The notes beneath the pieces were generated by a model. It ran no database searches and was not told the DNA's origin. It saw nothing but the letters and a program-made list of their open reading frames with translations. A stretch of DNA of 30,181 nucleotides from Chara braunii (lineage: Eukaryota; Streptophyta; Charophyceae; Charales; Characeae), in the NCBI GenBank assembly GCA_003427395.1, contig BFEA01000427.1:632629-662809 (forward strand). Direction: 5' to 3'. This document shows, in pieces, positions 9,488 through 19,403 of the stretch. Each line of letters opens with the position of its first letter. Position 1 is the stretch's first letter. The translations under genes and the position numbers were made by a program.

Positions 9488-9910
9488 TTGTATGTGAACG
9501 GAGACCGTGTTTTTCTTCCAACCCTCTTGTACTTGAGAAACATATCTCCTTGCTATGATGCAGAGTACTACCAGTCCATTCCGGTTGAACTACAATTAGA
9601 GCAGGAAGTAAGAACCCTGCCGCATCATCGCTCAAGCCTTACTAAGCAATACCGTCAACCAATTCATCACATCAAGCTTCCCCTGGTCATGAGATTCCCT
9701 CGTAGGACGACAAGATTCTACATACTAGGGTGCAAAAGGATGACACCAGAGAATCTTGGGGTTATAAGGTGCGAGAACAAATATAGCGTACAATATGGAA
9801 TACGGGTGTTTTCGCAGGATGGAACATGCCGGAATCAGATGGGCCGTTCAACACGGCCGAAAAACTTGATGAAGAAACACAAGGTAATAGCGCAATGCGA
9901 CCACATTTGA
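9488..9910 (+). CDS. Unrecognised open frame, 140 residues
   Basis: A complete ATG-to-stop frame in a region without low-complexity sequence. The predicted product is basic, with an RFPRRTTRFYILGCKRMTPENL stretch in the middle and a KKHKVIAQCDHI C-terminus. I see no signal peptide, membrane segment or known motif and no family I can name. No promoter, intron signals or neighbouring gene support it. It could be a chance frame, an exon, or a fragment of a decayed element. Confidence 0.22.
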   Translation: MYVNGDRVFLPTLLYLRNISPCYDAEYYQSIPVELQLEQEVRTLPHHRSSLTKQYRQPIHHIKLPLVMRFPRRTTRFYILGCKRMTPENLGVIRCENKYSVQYGIRVFSQDGTCRNQMGRSTRPKNLMKKHKVIAQCDHI

Positions 9911-10287
9911 AAGAAGTGCACGCAGGGTATCCGCTGCAGGAGTTGTTTTCTGTCAGGTATTATATCAGTAGAAGGTAGGACAATTGAAGATGTGAACTCG
10001 TACGGGGATGGCGACAAGGAGGGTTTGTTAAGTTTCGTAAAGCTTAAACCACTTCTACCTCGCTCACTCTTGGGAAAAATGGCAAAACTAGCAGTTTTCC
10101 CTTTTTTTCTGGACTTTTTGGGGGCTAGGCTCGGCAGTTGGGCCTTGTGGGCCTGTTAAAGAAAAACGAAAGACCATGTCGGGGAAGGCCATGCATGACG
10201 GGATTTTTTTTTTTTTGTTTAGGTGCCCCCTCCCAGGGAGGCACGGCGCAGTCCATGGGCTGCTGACACTTTGTGGAGGAGCGCATG
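9911..10287. other. No gene recognised
   Basis: Mixed sequence with T- and A-runs (for example near 10205). Short minus-strand frames here are unremarkable. Confidence 0.45.
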
Positions 10288-10363
10288 CCCACACTACTAC
10301 TTTGCAGAATGTATGAACCCACAGTCCCACACTACTACTTCGCAGAATGTATGAACCCACAGT
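10288..10363. repeat. 38-bp tandem repeat, two copies
   Basis: Units begin CCCACACTACTACTT at 10288 and 10326 and continue through GCAGAATGTATGAACCC. They are nearly identical. A CACACTACTACTT fragment recurs near 10462. Confidence 0.93.
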
Positions 10364-10601
10364 CCCGCACTAAGTTCAGTTCCAATTTTTGTTTTTTGCC
10401 TTTCTTCTTCTGTGGACCTGACACCCCTGCCATAATTCCCTCACTGAGGGCATATATACTCACACTACTACTTTGGGGTAGGTCCTCTACCTGATATCAC
10501 GTCCAAAGGGGTGTTTGCCTTTTCTCTTTTCCCTTTTTTTTTTGTGGATGTGAGCACGTCGCTGTAACCCCGTGCTTGTTCTTTTTTGAAAGTCTGGCCG
10601 T

Positions 10602-10602
<1 letters not shown>

Positions 10603-10645
<43 letters not shown>
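10603..10645. repeat. T43 homopolymer
   Basis: An uninterrupted run of 43 T. On the minus strand this is a long poly-A and could be the tail of a retroposed sequence whose body would lie to the right (10646 onward), but no body is recognised there. Confidence 0.95.
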
Positions 10646-11315
10646 CATGAGTACCACGAAAAAAGAAAAACAACAGAACCCAGGCTCGGCAAAACTCGGT
10701 GCGCAGTGAAAATCAGGGTCGGCAGAAACAGGCTCAGAGGTAGTAGCGGTTTACAAACGATTATTTTCCATCCAGTGTCTTCCAAGGCCATAACCTCTCT
10801 TTCTCACGAGGCTTTCACGTCCTCCTCTTAGCAGTGTCCTCCACAAACCAAGCAACCTTCTATTTCACCCCAATTCTGGTTTCCTAGCATATGTGGTGGC
10901 ATCATGCTCGACTTCCTCCTCCGGCTCCCAGGCGGTAGTGCAAAAGTGGTGACCCACCAGACTCCCTCTCGTAGTGAAGCACTGACATCGATGCGACGAA
11001 GCCCTATTGTATTCCACGCCTATAGGGCCGGACCATCTCAGCGTCTGGCCCTGCACTTGCATCAAAGGCCTGCCTCGAAACCACTACCAGATCTTGTCAG
11101 ATTCACTTACTGTAAACACACGGTGCACAGTCCGTAGGCTGGTTTGCGGTCTTGCATGCCGAGGGTTGCTTCTCAGGCGGGAGTGTAAGTGAGTTGTCAC
11201 ACCAACATATGGATACATACTAAAACATTACAGCAAGGGAAGACGAAACAAGTAATAATGTCGTTATGGTGGGGAGGCCCCACACCTCCCCCCCCCCCTC
11301 CTTAACTGTTCTGTT
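10646..11315. other. No gene recognised
   Basis: Mixed composition, with short frames on both strands and a C13 run near 11288. No domain or RNA signature is seen. Confidence 0.45.
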
Positions 11316-11935
11316 TTAGTATGTCTTGTTCTTTTCGAATGCCAATCCCCTTGCCGAGGACAAAGGGCATGTGCGGACGCAGTGTGTTTCTGTACTCGTT
11401 ATAAATCGCCATTGCCCCGATGCCATTTTAACAAACCGCCACCTTCCTCTGAGCCCGGCCCATCGAACCAAAACAATGTGGGTCTTATCTACATCTGGTG
11501 GTGGTATCTGGACTTCAGATCTATCTTGCTGAAATATGTAAATCCTTGCACTCAATCCAAGAGGTCATTGATGCAGGGTAGGGGCTCTGCATTACACACT
11601 GCGATGGTATTGAGATCCTCTAACCAATGCACATCCTCAAAGTACCTCCCTCCCTTTTAGAGTACGAATAAAGCAAGAGACCCAATGGGAGAAGTACTCG
11701 GCCTAATCCATCCCTTAACAGTTAGTTCTTTTAGTCGCCTGCAAAGCTCACCTAACTCCATAGGAGACATCCTGTAGATCCTGCCATTGGGGGTCTTACT
11801 CCTTGGGACAATTTCTATCTCATGGACTATCTCCCTCACAACTCCAGCTGGTTCCTCCTGTAGGTCTGGATGCTTCACGACGACTCTCGCTATCTCTGGA
11901 GGGATCTCTACAACATATCCGCTTCTTGGTTTTGC
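11316..11935 (-). pseudogene. Element C reverse transcriptase N-terminal half (degenerate)
   Basis: Minus frame 11878-11657 reads VVREIVHEIEIVPRSKTP, GRIYRMSPMELGELCRRLKE and [12 protein letters not shown], the hallmark start of Ty3/Gypsy reverse transcriptase. After a TAA the match continues through NAEPLPCINDLLD, VQGFTYFSKIDLKSRYH (conserved Asp of motif A kept) and then fades with stops and shifts. The YxDD catalytic box is not recognisable. The usual [13 protein letters not shown] is altered to SPIGSLALFVL. Confidence 0.8.
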
Positions 11936-12007
11936 CTGTGGTAATTACAGAGTGCACTAGCACACAGGCTTTTGAAGGAATCTTCCATCTTATCAAGTGT
12001 GTACCTC

Positions 12008-12339
12008 TTTAGACATAGTTTTCAAACCAGGAGACTTATATAGCATATACTCTTACTCTCCCAATCTTTAGACATAGTTTTCAAACCAGGAGACTTATAT
12101 NNNNNNNNNNNNNNNNNNNNNNNNNNNNNNNNNNNNNNNNNNNNNNNNNNNNNNNNNNNNNNNNNNNNNNNNNNNNNNNNNNNNNNNNNNNNNNNNNNNN
12201 NNNNNNNNNNNNNNNNNNNNNNNNNTAGACATAGTTTTCAAACCAGGAGACTTATATAGCATATACTCTTACTCTCCCAATCTTTAGACATAGTTTTCAA
12301 ACCAGGAGACTTATATAGCACACTCTTACTCTCCCAATC
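12008..12339. repeat. 59-bp tandem repeat array interrupted by an N gap
   Basis: Units start with TTTAGACATAGTTTTC at 12008, 12067, 12224 (first two bases inside the gap) and 12283. The spacing is exactly 59 bp on each side of the gap. The last unit is 57 bp with a small deletion. The spacing across the N block (157) is not a multiple of 59, so the gap length is an estimate. Confidence 0.93.
12101..12225. other. Assembly gap (125 N)
   Basis: A run of N flanked on both sides by the same 59-bp repeat. A collapsed or unresolved tandem array is the likely reason. Confidence 0.99.
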
Positions 12340-12469
12340 AAACTAAGGCCTGGCCATCTCCAAGTAATAAATTAATTCCAACGATGATATCGAAGAGAAG
12401 TTCGTTGCTCACCACAAAAGACAACTCGTGCCTAATCGTGCCTTCCCCATGGGAGAAGGTTCAAAGTAC

Positions 12470-12915
12470 TTAAATACAGTCCTTCACAGTGATTCGCTTC
12501 TTGTTGGATCATGTAGATGCTACAGGTTCACTTAGCTTCTGCACTTGGTCCTTCAAGCGCAGCGCAGCCTCTTCGCACAAGCACGACCGATACCACTGCG
12601 AGTTGAGATGATACTTGCTAAGGTGCCTGCTCTACGGCCATTTATATTTCTTTCCACTGCTATCAGCTCTGCTTCAGGACCCTTTGCCATTATTACCCAA
12701 GGTCCCATAACATCTTTCTCAGGCAACGCTCTCTGTAGCGCTTCTAAAGAATCACTCGCATCGCGAAACAGAGCATCTCCTGGTCAGAGCCGCCGTCATC
12801 TCTTCCTGAGAGGTTGAGAAAGACTCCAGGACGACTACTTCTCCCACCTCTACAGACTCTGTAGGAGGGGCTGCTGCTCCCACTGGCTGGTCTGGATCCC
12901 CCGGTTCGCTTTCAA
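12470..12915 (-). pseudogene. Element C aspartic protease remnant (inactive)
   Basis: A minus-strand path reads ESVEVGEVVVLES, then DASDSLEALQRALPE, PWVIMAKGPEAELIAVE, GRRAGTLASIISTRSGIGR and LKDQVQKLSEPVAST. It aligns along its length with the protease region of element A (HFVVEVGVGGRKCGAFV, STRNFIS, LRLKDRVQRL, RPVAST). The catalytic D-T/S-G triplet reads S-I-I (codons about 12607-12615). Frame changes occur near 12540 and 12760, and stops follow VAST. Confidence 0.68.
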
Positions 12916-12919
12916 TGCC

Positions 12920-13110
12920 TCCCAAATTCACCGCATTTTACACAATCGCCCGTAAAACACCTACCTATCCCAACAAAAACTGTTTGTCAAGTCCCTCCCT
13001 CACCAAACCTGTTCATACACGAAAGACATCCTGCGCCCATGGACACTTTTTATGCCGCGTACAGATAGTAGCAAGCGACCTGCACATCTTATTCCCATAC
13101 ATAGGTACCG
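12920..13110 (-). pseudogene. Possible element C gag zinc-knuckle remnant
   Basis: The minus strand reads VREGLDKQFLLG and, in a neighbouring frame, DCVKCGEFGRH. This is in the place and order of the VRAGLD and CGEYGH segments of element A's gag. The final Cys of the knuckle is lost to a stop and the His spacing is off by one. The call rests mainly on collinearity with the protease segment. Confidence 0.4.
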
Positions 13111-13964
13111 AGATACCGAGAGCAGCAACATTTACGCCTTGCGTCTTCTGTGCATCGCACTCCTGAACGATTGACACTGAGGTAGTTCTTTATGGGACCC
13201 TGCTGGACTCTGCTTTTACTTCACCACTCCCAGTCTCCCACTGATAGACCCCACTTCCAAGCCTACACTACCTTAATTCTCCTGGATGCTACCCTGGCTT
13301 CATCATATGATATGCACAGGCTCAAGGAGCTTACTAAACCACCACTACTTTAGAGCCACTTTTGCCTGTGGCTTTTTCAAACGCCCTGCGCACCAAAAAC
13401 AAACGAACCACTGCAGGCCTTCTTTTGGCTGACGCCGCCGGCCATTTTGCTCCGGCCGCTGACCCCCTACTATAGTTGCGTCAGCATGCTGCATGCGTCA
13501 GACAAAAATGGGTGGGAAACGTACTGGTGGTATAACCATCTCTTTCGCTGTCGAACGATCCAGAACTTCGGAGGAATGGAACAAAGAGAGTTTTGTTGCA
13601 AGGATCCTATGCACATTGTCAGATTTTCATAATAAGTAAGAAGGGAAACCCATCGCGAGTGAGACTTAACAACGGAGAGTGTGTGCAGTGTGTCCCCAAA
13701 GAGGGAGACAAATTCGCTCAAGCCTTCAAATTTGCTACAGCACGGTTCTTTAGACGTCACTCATCGACTAACGTCACAAATTCCCAACAACACTAAACAC
13801 CGGGGCCTTACCACCTTGCACGACAGGATGGCAATGACCGATTTGAGATCGACATCACGCATGCCCATGTCAGGCAAACAAAAGCGATTGTATCAGGGCC
13901 AGCACCACGGGGCCCATTCACAATGCTGACAGTGAAGTGTACTGATAAGAGGGAAGCCATCACC
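13111..13964. other. No gene recognised
   Basis: Could include further decayed gag sequence of element C at its left edge (about 13111-13200). Overlapping frames of 60-96 codons on both strands near 13450-13930 show no motif. Confidence 0.45.
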
Positions 13965-14047
13965 ACCCTTCCCCTCCTACTGTTATCATCTCTCTTAGAG
14001 TCTCCTACCCTTCCCCTCCTACTGTTATCATCTCTCTTAGAGTCCTC
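13965..14047. repeat. 42-bp tandem repeat, two copies
   Basis: Units beginning ACCCTTCCCCTCCTACTG at 13965 and 14007 are essentially identical through CTCTCTTAGAGTC. Confidence 0.93.
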
Positions 14048-14094
14048 TTTTTTTTTTTTTTTTCGCTCCNCCCCCCCCCCCCCCCCCCCCCCCC
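14048..14094. repeat. T16 run, single N, C24 run
   Basis: T16 at 14048-14063, then CGCTCC, an N at 14070 and 24 C. The N marks an uncertain base call at the homopolymer. Confidence 0.95.
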
Positions 14095-14998
14095 TCCCCT
14101 CCTCCCCTCTTAGTTCTTGCCTTTCCGCTATGCTACACAGCTGGAAAAGCATCCATACATCCATCCACAAACCAATTCCATTGGTGGTGTCTCTCACACT
14201 CATCTGCTCTTCCTTCAAGCATTGCATCGTAATGGCATCCTCTTCACTGCTTTGCTCTCTTATGGTGTGATGGGCCCGTAGGACACCGGAGTGGGCGCTT
14301 GCAAATGCAACTATGGACTATCCGGTATGAATTGGGATAATGTAGAACTCAACTCAACAACAGGGTGGACTAGCTATGCGACTTTCCTTGCTCTTGTCAT
14401 GACAGACCTGGTGGCAAAGGAGATTCTCGAATGCTGCTATCCTTATCACTCAACCAAGACAGTCACCCCCCTGATACCTTCTGCTTTGGCACATATCACA
14501 GGCTGTTCGACACAAAAAAAATACTACAGAGCATGCAAGAATACCATGCAAGGAATTGAGAAGTTGTAGAACTGCAGAACCTATGACCCCCCCCAAAAAA
14601 GAAAGATAAGGAAAGGGAGACATTGGGGGGGGGAAACAAGAGAATAATCCAGAGAAGGTTGCGGTAAAGATGCTCTGCGGTGGAGATGCTCAAGGCCAGT
14701 GGCAGTCCACAACCGGCGATCGACTCAAAGAGAGTCCATGAGCAATCGCTTCCACGTTCCAACTCTCCCTCGAAAGCATTCGCAGACTATATAATTCAGA
14801 GCAGAGCACAACGTCAACGCCATCAGATGCTCGTAACAATTTTGACTGTTTGCCTTGGTTCGCCAGATAGTCACACATACCACTTTTCAAGGCAAGAAAC
14901 CAGTAAAACAGAAGCTTTGGAAAGAGCTCATCACACGTAGTATCGCGCACAATCAGCCTCCCACAGGGAGGGAAAACCAAAAGCCAGCCATGAAGAAA

Positions 14999-15003
<5 letters not shown>
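14095..15003. other. No gene recognised
   Basis: Several 80-115 codon frames overlap on both strands without recognisable motifs. Short C, A and G runs occur near 14590-14640. Confidence 0.45.

Positions 15004-15061
<58 letters not shown>
15004..15061. repeat. (CT)n microsatellite
   Basis: An uninterrupted CT run of about 58 bases. It causes leucine-serine and arginine-glutamate pseudo-frames on the two strands. Confidence 0.97.
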
Positions 15062-15063
<2 letters not shown>

Positions 15064-15439
15064 GCTCCCTGGGTGTGCGTGTGCGTCAATCTGCGTTGGG
15101 ATGAAGGGGGGAAATTTGCGTAAAGAAGAAAGAATCAAAGCAGGAAAAGATTTCAAAAGGGATGAAAAACAGTCAAACAAGTCTGACTCTCTTATAGATG
15201 GTGAGAGTTGTAAGACATCTTTTGCCTACACTTGCCTCTTCCAAGTCTTCCCCTCATGTACATATTTTATTTACAAAATGCGGGTGACAATGCCTGGCAT
15301 CAAGCTCTATGTTGTGGAAACCTAGTACTGTGAATCATGGAGTGAACATTCAGCTCCTCTTTGAATTACTCAGCGGCCAGCCCTGAGCAATGTGGAAACC
15401 TTGTTGTACTGTAAAAAGAAAAACAAATCAAAATCAGCA
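15062..15439. other. No gene recognised
   Basis: A plus-strand frame continues through the CT repeat to 15325, but its content outside the repeat has no recognisable motif. Confidence 0.4.
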
Positions 15440-15521
15440 GCTAAGTAGGAAAGTCAAGCCCTTGACAGACTTCTTTTCCAGCTAAGTAGGAAAGTCAAAC
15501 CCTTGACAGACTTCTTTTCCC
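15440..15521. repeat. 41-bp tandem repeat, two copies
   Basis: Units start GCTAAGTAGGAAAGTCAA at 15440 and 15481 and differ by one base (AAGCCC versus AAACCC). The near-identity points to a recent duplication. Confidence 0.95.
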
Positions 15522-15996
15522 AAATGACGGAATACTACCGACTATGTGGCCGCCTGTTGCTCAGTCGTTTGCGTGCATGCTCCCCATCCTCTTGGCCAGA
15601 TTAGCACCCACGCACACGGGGACCAGAACTGAAGAAAGCGCCTTACTTGCCATGAGAGAGGGAACCTCACCGAAATCGTGCCTGCTTCGCTGTACGCCTC
15701 CCTCGAGCCTAAGGTGCATCAGGCCTAGAGAGTCTCAAAATTCAAAGGCCCCGACCCCACTACCCCTTGTCAAGGGGCTTTCTTCTGGACCCTCCCTCCG
15801 GAATGAAGCGCTGCGTCTCACTCTGAGGCCAGAGAATGAACACAAGAGTCCCAGTGAACATTATCATCGTTTACTCAAGTACAAAGGACAACAAACACAA
15901 CAAAGAGAAAAGTAAATTACAATCACAAGCAGGTGAGTAAACTCCTGGCAGGGACAGTTGTCAGCACTGCAGCAACTAGAAGATCACCCGTTGCTA
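15522..15996. other. No proven gene
   Basis: A 123-codon plus-strand frame (15544-15915) is present, rich in P, S, R and L, with no motif. An AAGCAG/GTGAGT donor-like site lies at about 15930 but no partner exon is apparent. Confidence 0.35.
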
Positions 15997-16260
15997 TCAC
16001 CGGGTCGCTGCACTGCCAGGGCTTTCCCGCGTCTTGGGAGCCCCCTCCAGCTTTACAAAAGGACCCCACCACCGTGATGTCGATACTCCAAAGGCACCCT
16101 TCAGCAAGAGAGATGAACACACTCGAGAAACAAACCACCCATCTGACCTGACATCATGACAGACTCCTAACTGATATGGTGGCCAGAGTGCATCCTGAAC
16201 TGCAGCTTGGTAGGCGATGTCGTGAGGACTGTTGTGCTGCTTGCTGCCAAAACAGCAAAT
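15997..16260 (-). CDS. Possible 3'-terminal exon of an unidentified host gene
   Basis: An 87-codon minus-strand frame without a Met runs from just after a TGA (16261-16263) to a TGA at 15997-15999. It begins beside a pyrimidine-rich TGCTGTTTTGGCAG that could be a splice acceptor. Its residues look protein-like (HNSPHDIAYQAAVQDALW, CHDVRSDGWFVSR, STSRWWGPFVKLEG). I cannot assign a family. Chance open sequence of this length is possible at this base composition. Confidence 0.22.
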   Translation of the reverse strand: MCCFGSKQHNSPHDIAYQAAVQDALWPPYQLGVCHDVRSDGWFVSRVCSSLLLKGAFGVSTSRWWGPFVKLEGAPKTRESPGSAATR

Positions 16261-16488
16261 TCAACCAGTGATGACAACACAGCACCGAGCAATGCCTCTC
16301 TCTCCACCCCTCCTCCTTACTGGTCACTCTGTGTCTCCTTGTACGCATATGGACTACAGCCAGTCTCTACTTTCTTGCTGCACTCCTGTCTCTTCTTCCC
16401 TACACAAAAAAAGAAAAGGTGTGAAAAAACAATGACCTCTCCTCGACAGTCCGTACGGAGTCTGAACTTGTGCCACAGAGAGAGAAAC

Positions 16489-16492
<4 letters not shown>

Positions 16493-16560
<68 letters not shown>
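16493..16560. repeat. (GA)n microsatellite
   Basis: An uninterrupted GA run of about 68 bases, purine strand on plus. The frames reading through it are artefacts. Confidence 0.97.
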
Positions 16561-16564
<4 letters not shown>

Positions 16565-16617
16565 AGAAGGAAAACAGACCTGAGCCGAGGGGGGATCCCG
16601 ACAGAAATAACCGCCCC

Positions 16618-16905
16618 TTACACAGGCTTCTGCTACCAGTGCATCATGGATACACATGAGGCCCCAACAGGACCCAGGTAGGTTTTATCAGCTGGTTCAA
16701 TCCCCTTGCTTCCCCCACTCAAGGGATCCCTCCGTACAAGCATCGCTTTCTTTTGTGGCTAGAGTCCAGACTCAACAACCATACACAAAGTCCAGCATGC
16801 CTTGCATTTGCCACACAGGCTGCTGCTACCGGCCCGTCATCAATACACATGAACCCCCAACAGGGCAGGTAGGTCTTATCAGCTGGCTCAACCCTCTTGC
16901 TTAGC
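16618..16905. repeat. Direct repeat of ~90 bp, spacing ~194 bp
   Basis: The segment from ACACAGGCTTCTGCTACC (about 16620) through CACATGAGGCCCCAACAGG and TTTTATCAGCTGGTTCAA is repeated at about 16813-16902 as ACACAGGCTGCTGCTACC... with roughly 80% identity by eye. Confidence 0.85.
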
Positions 16906-17057
16906 GCTGCTTATCGGGCCTAGTACGGCCATCTGCCATTTGCTTGCCTCTGTCGAGTCTGCCATCTGGATGTCTCCCTCCATTTGGCATTTTGCTTTCC
17001 CGTATCCATTGTTCACTCCTCTGACAAAGGCGTCAAATTAATAAATGAAACCCAGTG

Positions 17058-17081
17058 CCCCCCCCNCTCTCCCCCCCCCCC
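17058..17081. repeat. C-rich run with one N
   Basis: C8, an N at 17066, CTCT and C11. The N again marks an uncertain call in a homopolymer. Confidence 0.95.
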
Positions 17082-17164
17082 TGCCCCTCCATTTCCTCCC
17101 CTCTAACTCTCTGCTCAATGGAGTTCTATGTACAGGCTTCTCTAAGTTCTCTACAACACATCAA

Positions 17165-17310
17165 AACATCCAGAAAAATACCCACATGATGGATGATCCA
17201 CCTGCCGGCTCAGCTTCGACACCTGCAATGTGCCTTGCACAGCAAGTGGACGACAACACTGCATTTCAAGGGCCAGAAAAATACCCACATGATGATCCAC
17301 CTCCCGGCCT
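17165..17310. repeat. Direct repeat of ~35 bp
   Basis: CAGAAAAATACCCACATGAT, then GATCCACCT-CCGGC, occurs at about 17170 and 17275. The first copy has an extra GGAT. Confidence 0.85.
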
Positions 17311-17489
17311 GGCGCATAAACAGCACTAAAGAATCACACAAGTACTTAGTACATACATACCGGTTAATACAGCATCATAATACAGTACATCATCATAATA
17401 CGCTACTGAAGTCGCATGAGCGTTGCCACTAGCCGTGCCGTGCTACAATACAACAGTGTTTGCGGTACGGCAGCCCACAAGAAAGGCTC

Positions 17490-17660
17490 CTAAAGGCTCC
17501 TAGGCTCAACAGGACACACACACCGCCCATAACATTTTTCAGCCGGTATATTCATGAAGATTGCAAGGCCACCATAGGCTTCTAAGCCCAGCAGGACGCT
17601 ACACCGCTCAGAGCAGAGCTGGCATATTTGCGAAGTTTGCAGAGCTGTCACATTTACGAA
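17490..17660. repeat. Diverged ~85-bp direct repeat
   Basis: TAGGCTCAACAGGACACACACACCGC followed by an ATATTCATGAAGATTGCA segment is echoed from about 17578 as TAAGCCCAGCAGGACGCTACACCGC and ATATTTGCGAAGTTTGCA. A minus-strand frame crosses it but no motif is seen. Confidence 0.55.
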
Positions 17661-18445
17661 AAGATTATGGCTGCTTACTGATCTTGCACAGCTGGGGTAC
17701 TGACCAACCTCAAGGATTCTGCCTCTGCTAGCAAAGCAGGTGAAACGTAATCTGTAAAGGCCCACCGATGCTCACTTGCAAAACTCCACCAAATGAGACT
17801 CAAGAAGTAAAAGCTCTTCATCCTTGTACTTCATTCAGGTTGCACCTCTTATCTTTCGTCGTCACAGCAGCCTTCCTGAAAAAACCCTCTCTAGGCAGTG
17901 CAGCCGGTCCCTGCTGTGCGATCCGTTTTCCCGTGAGAACTGCCTGCTTCACACCCTCGAGCAACGAAACGAATATAGCAGGGGGAATTTCTTCCCCTTA
18001 CGCACAGCGAGAGAACTCTCTTTCTAATAGATGGATGAGATTGATCACGTCGGGGTCGCCTGAAACAGGGTAACGGTAGCGATGTGTCCGTTCTTCATCA
18101 CCTAAATTGTACGGACAAAGGAAAGAAGCAGCGAAGTTTCAGGAGGAGGGACCATAAGAAGACGTAATGGAAGTCATGATTTAACACTCGACTCGAATGC
18201 ATTCATCAATGTTGAAGCAACAATATGTAATGTAAGTTATGTAACTCCTCCCTCCCCTCATGTGTTGTCAAACATCATTTACAAGGTACAACCTTTCCTA
18301 AAAGGGAAACATGCCAAAAATACTTCCGAAACAGTTTCCGGAGGTTGAACAGTTCCGGTCGGATCCCAAACTATTTATTTATTTTATAATTTTTAAATTT
18401 ATAATAAATTCTAACCAGCAAATGATTCAATAGTGCAAATGCACA
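17661..18445. other. No gene recognised
   Basis: Mixed sequence ending in an AT-rich stretch (18370-18415) before the U6-like sequence. No plant-type U6 upstream element plus correctly spaced TATA box is clear: the nearest TATA-like run lies about 36-48 bp upstream of the U6 start. Confidence 0.4.
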
Positions 18446-18554
18446 GTCCTTCGGGACATCTGTTAAAATTGGAACTACACACAGAGAGAATGAAGATTAG
18501 CATGGCCCCTGTGCTTTCAAGGATGACACACAATCGAGAAATCCGAAATAGTCC

Positions 18555-18583
<29 letters not shown>
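18446..18583 (+). pseudogene. U6 snRNA retro-pseudogene with poly-A tail
   Basis: The sequence follows U6 spliceosomal snRNA end to end: a 5' stem-loop GTCCTTCGGGAC, TAAAATTGGAAC, ACAGAGA, AGATTAGCATGGCCCCTG, AAGGATGACAC, AATCGAGAAAT and a terminal GTCC. It has a 6-base insertion between ACAGAGA and AGATTAGC, a short insertion before CAAGGATGACAC, and about eight extra bases before the final GTCC. U6 genes end in a T-run for Pol III termination; here A29 (18555-18583) follows instead. The insertions break spacing in the catalytic core, so it is very unlikely to be a working U6. A poly-A tail suggests copying by LINE-type machinery. A possible decayed target duplication is AGTGCAAATGCACA (18432-18445) versus ACTGCAAAGCCACA (about 18591-18604). 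Confidence 0.88.
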
Positions 18584-18586
<3 letters not shown>

Positions 18587-19403
18587 CAAACTACTGCAAA
18601 GCCACAGACAGCAATACACACGGAAGCTCCGAAACTCCCAAATGCACAAACGCATAGGGGTATTAGGGGACTTTTTCAAAGTTGTTTTGAGTATATTTGG
18701 TACCACAGTACAAAGCGGAGCACTAAACTGCTGACAGGACATCCTCGTCTCTGACTCGAAATCTTTCAGTGTTCTACTGTTCCTTGAAAAAATATTGGCA
18801 TCCGGAGAGAATGTCCACAATCGATGCAAAAGGGGAAAAAAAAACGAAGATAAGGAAAGGGAGGTAGAATGAGGCCTGCAGTTTACGCAGACCCTCGCCA
18901 AGAATAAGCACTAGCACAATGCATCAGAATCTGGCCTCACAAAAACAACAACAATACTTTTTTGAATTTAATTTCACTGGAGGAACAATAAACTTCAAAA
19001 ACGTTGAATAAACATTACTTAACAAATTTACGGAGAAATGCCCTTTCGCCATCGTGGTGTCTTCTGCAGAATGAGGGGACTGACACGGTTCAGGCAGAGA
19101 ATATACACATGCCATTGTCATGTTCACTGGACACAACACCACAAAAAAAAAACATGACTGTGCCAGGCTGTTTTATCGGACTTTCACTGACTCATAATTA
19201 GGTTAATTAGGTTGGACCCCGACAGTCTGCCCAGGACGCGCTTGACTGATGGATACGGATTCACCACGTCACCCAGAGTTATCAATATCCCTGAGAGAAG
19301 AGGTCGACTTTACTCGCACCGACCCCGCAATCCTAGCAGACTGTTGGTCCCAGACCCCACAAGAATCGCAGTAAGTCGGAGAAACTAGTTTGTCACACAG
19401 AGG
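18584..19403. other. No proven gene
   Basis: One open stretch on plus (about 19190-19387) reads TRLTDGYGFTTSP and RLLVPDPTRIA and ends beside a GTAAGT donor-like site at about 19372. It has no Met and no partner exon, so it is not called. The rest shows no motif. Confidence 0.35.

Larger units (their letters stand above)
11316..13110 (-). mobile_element. Very decayed Ty3/Gypsy retrotransposon remnant C
   Basis: On the minus strand the order is a gag-like zinc-knuckle remnant (about 13000-12930), a protease-like segment (12770-12470), a 59-bp tandem array with an assembly gap, then the N-terminal half of reverse transcriptase (11935-11316). This matches Ty3/Gypsy gag-PR-RT order and is collinear with element A. 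Numerous stops and frame changes show it is old. LTRs, RNase H and integrase were not found nearby. Confidence 0.75.

Noticed and set aside
13923-14270. Overlapping 115- and 139-codon frames on opposite strands
   Set aside because: Both owe much of their length to the T16-N-C24 run and the 42-bp tandem repeat.
14855-15325. 156-codon plus-strand frame with a leucine-serine repeat
   Set aside because: Length comes from the CT microsatellite at 15004-15061; no domain is seen outside it.
16207-16659. 150-codon plus-strand frame with an RE repeat
   Set aside because: The arginine-glutamate repeat is the GA microsatellite; the rest has no motif, and a more protein-like frame overlaps on the other strand.
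18446-18555. Functional U6 snRNA gene
   Set aside because: Insertions disturb the ACAGAGA-AGC spacing, the 3' T-run terminator is replaced by poly-A, and no well-spaced USE/TATA pair is visible upstream.
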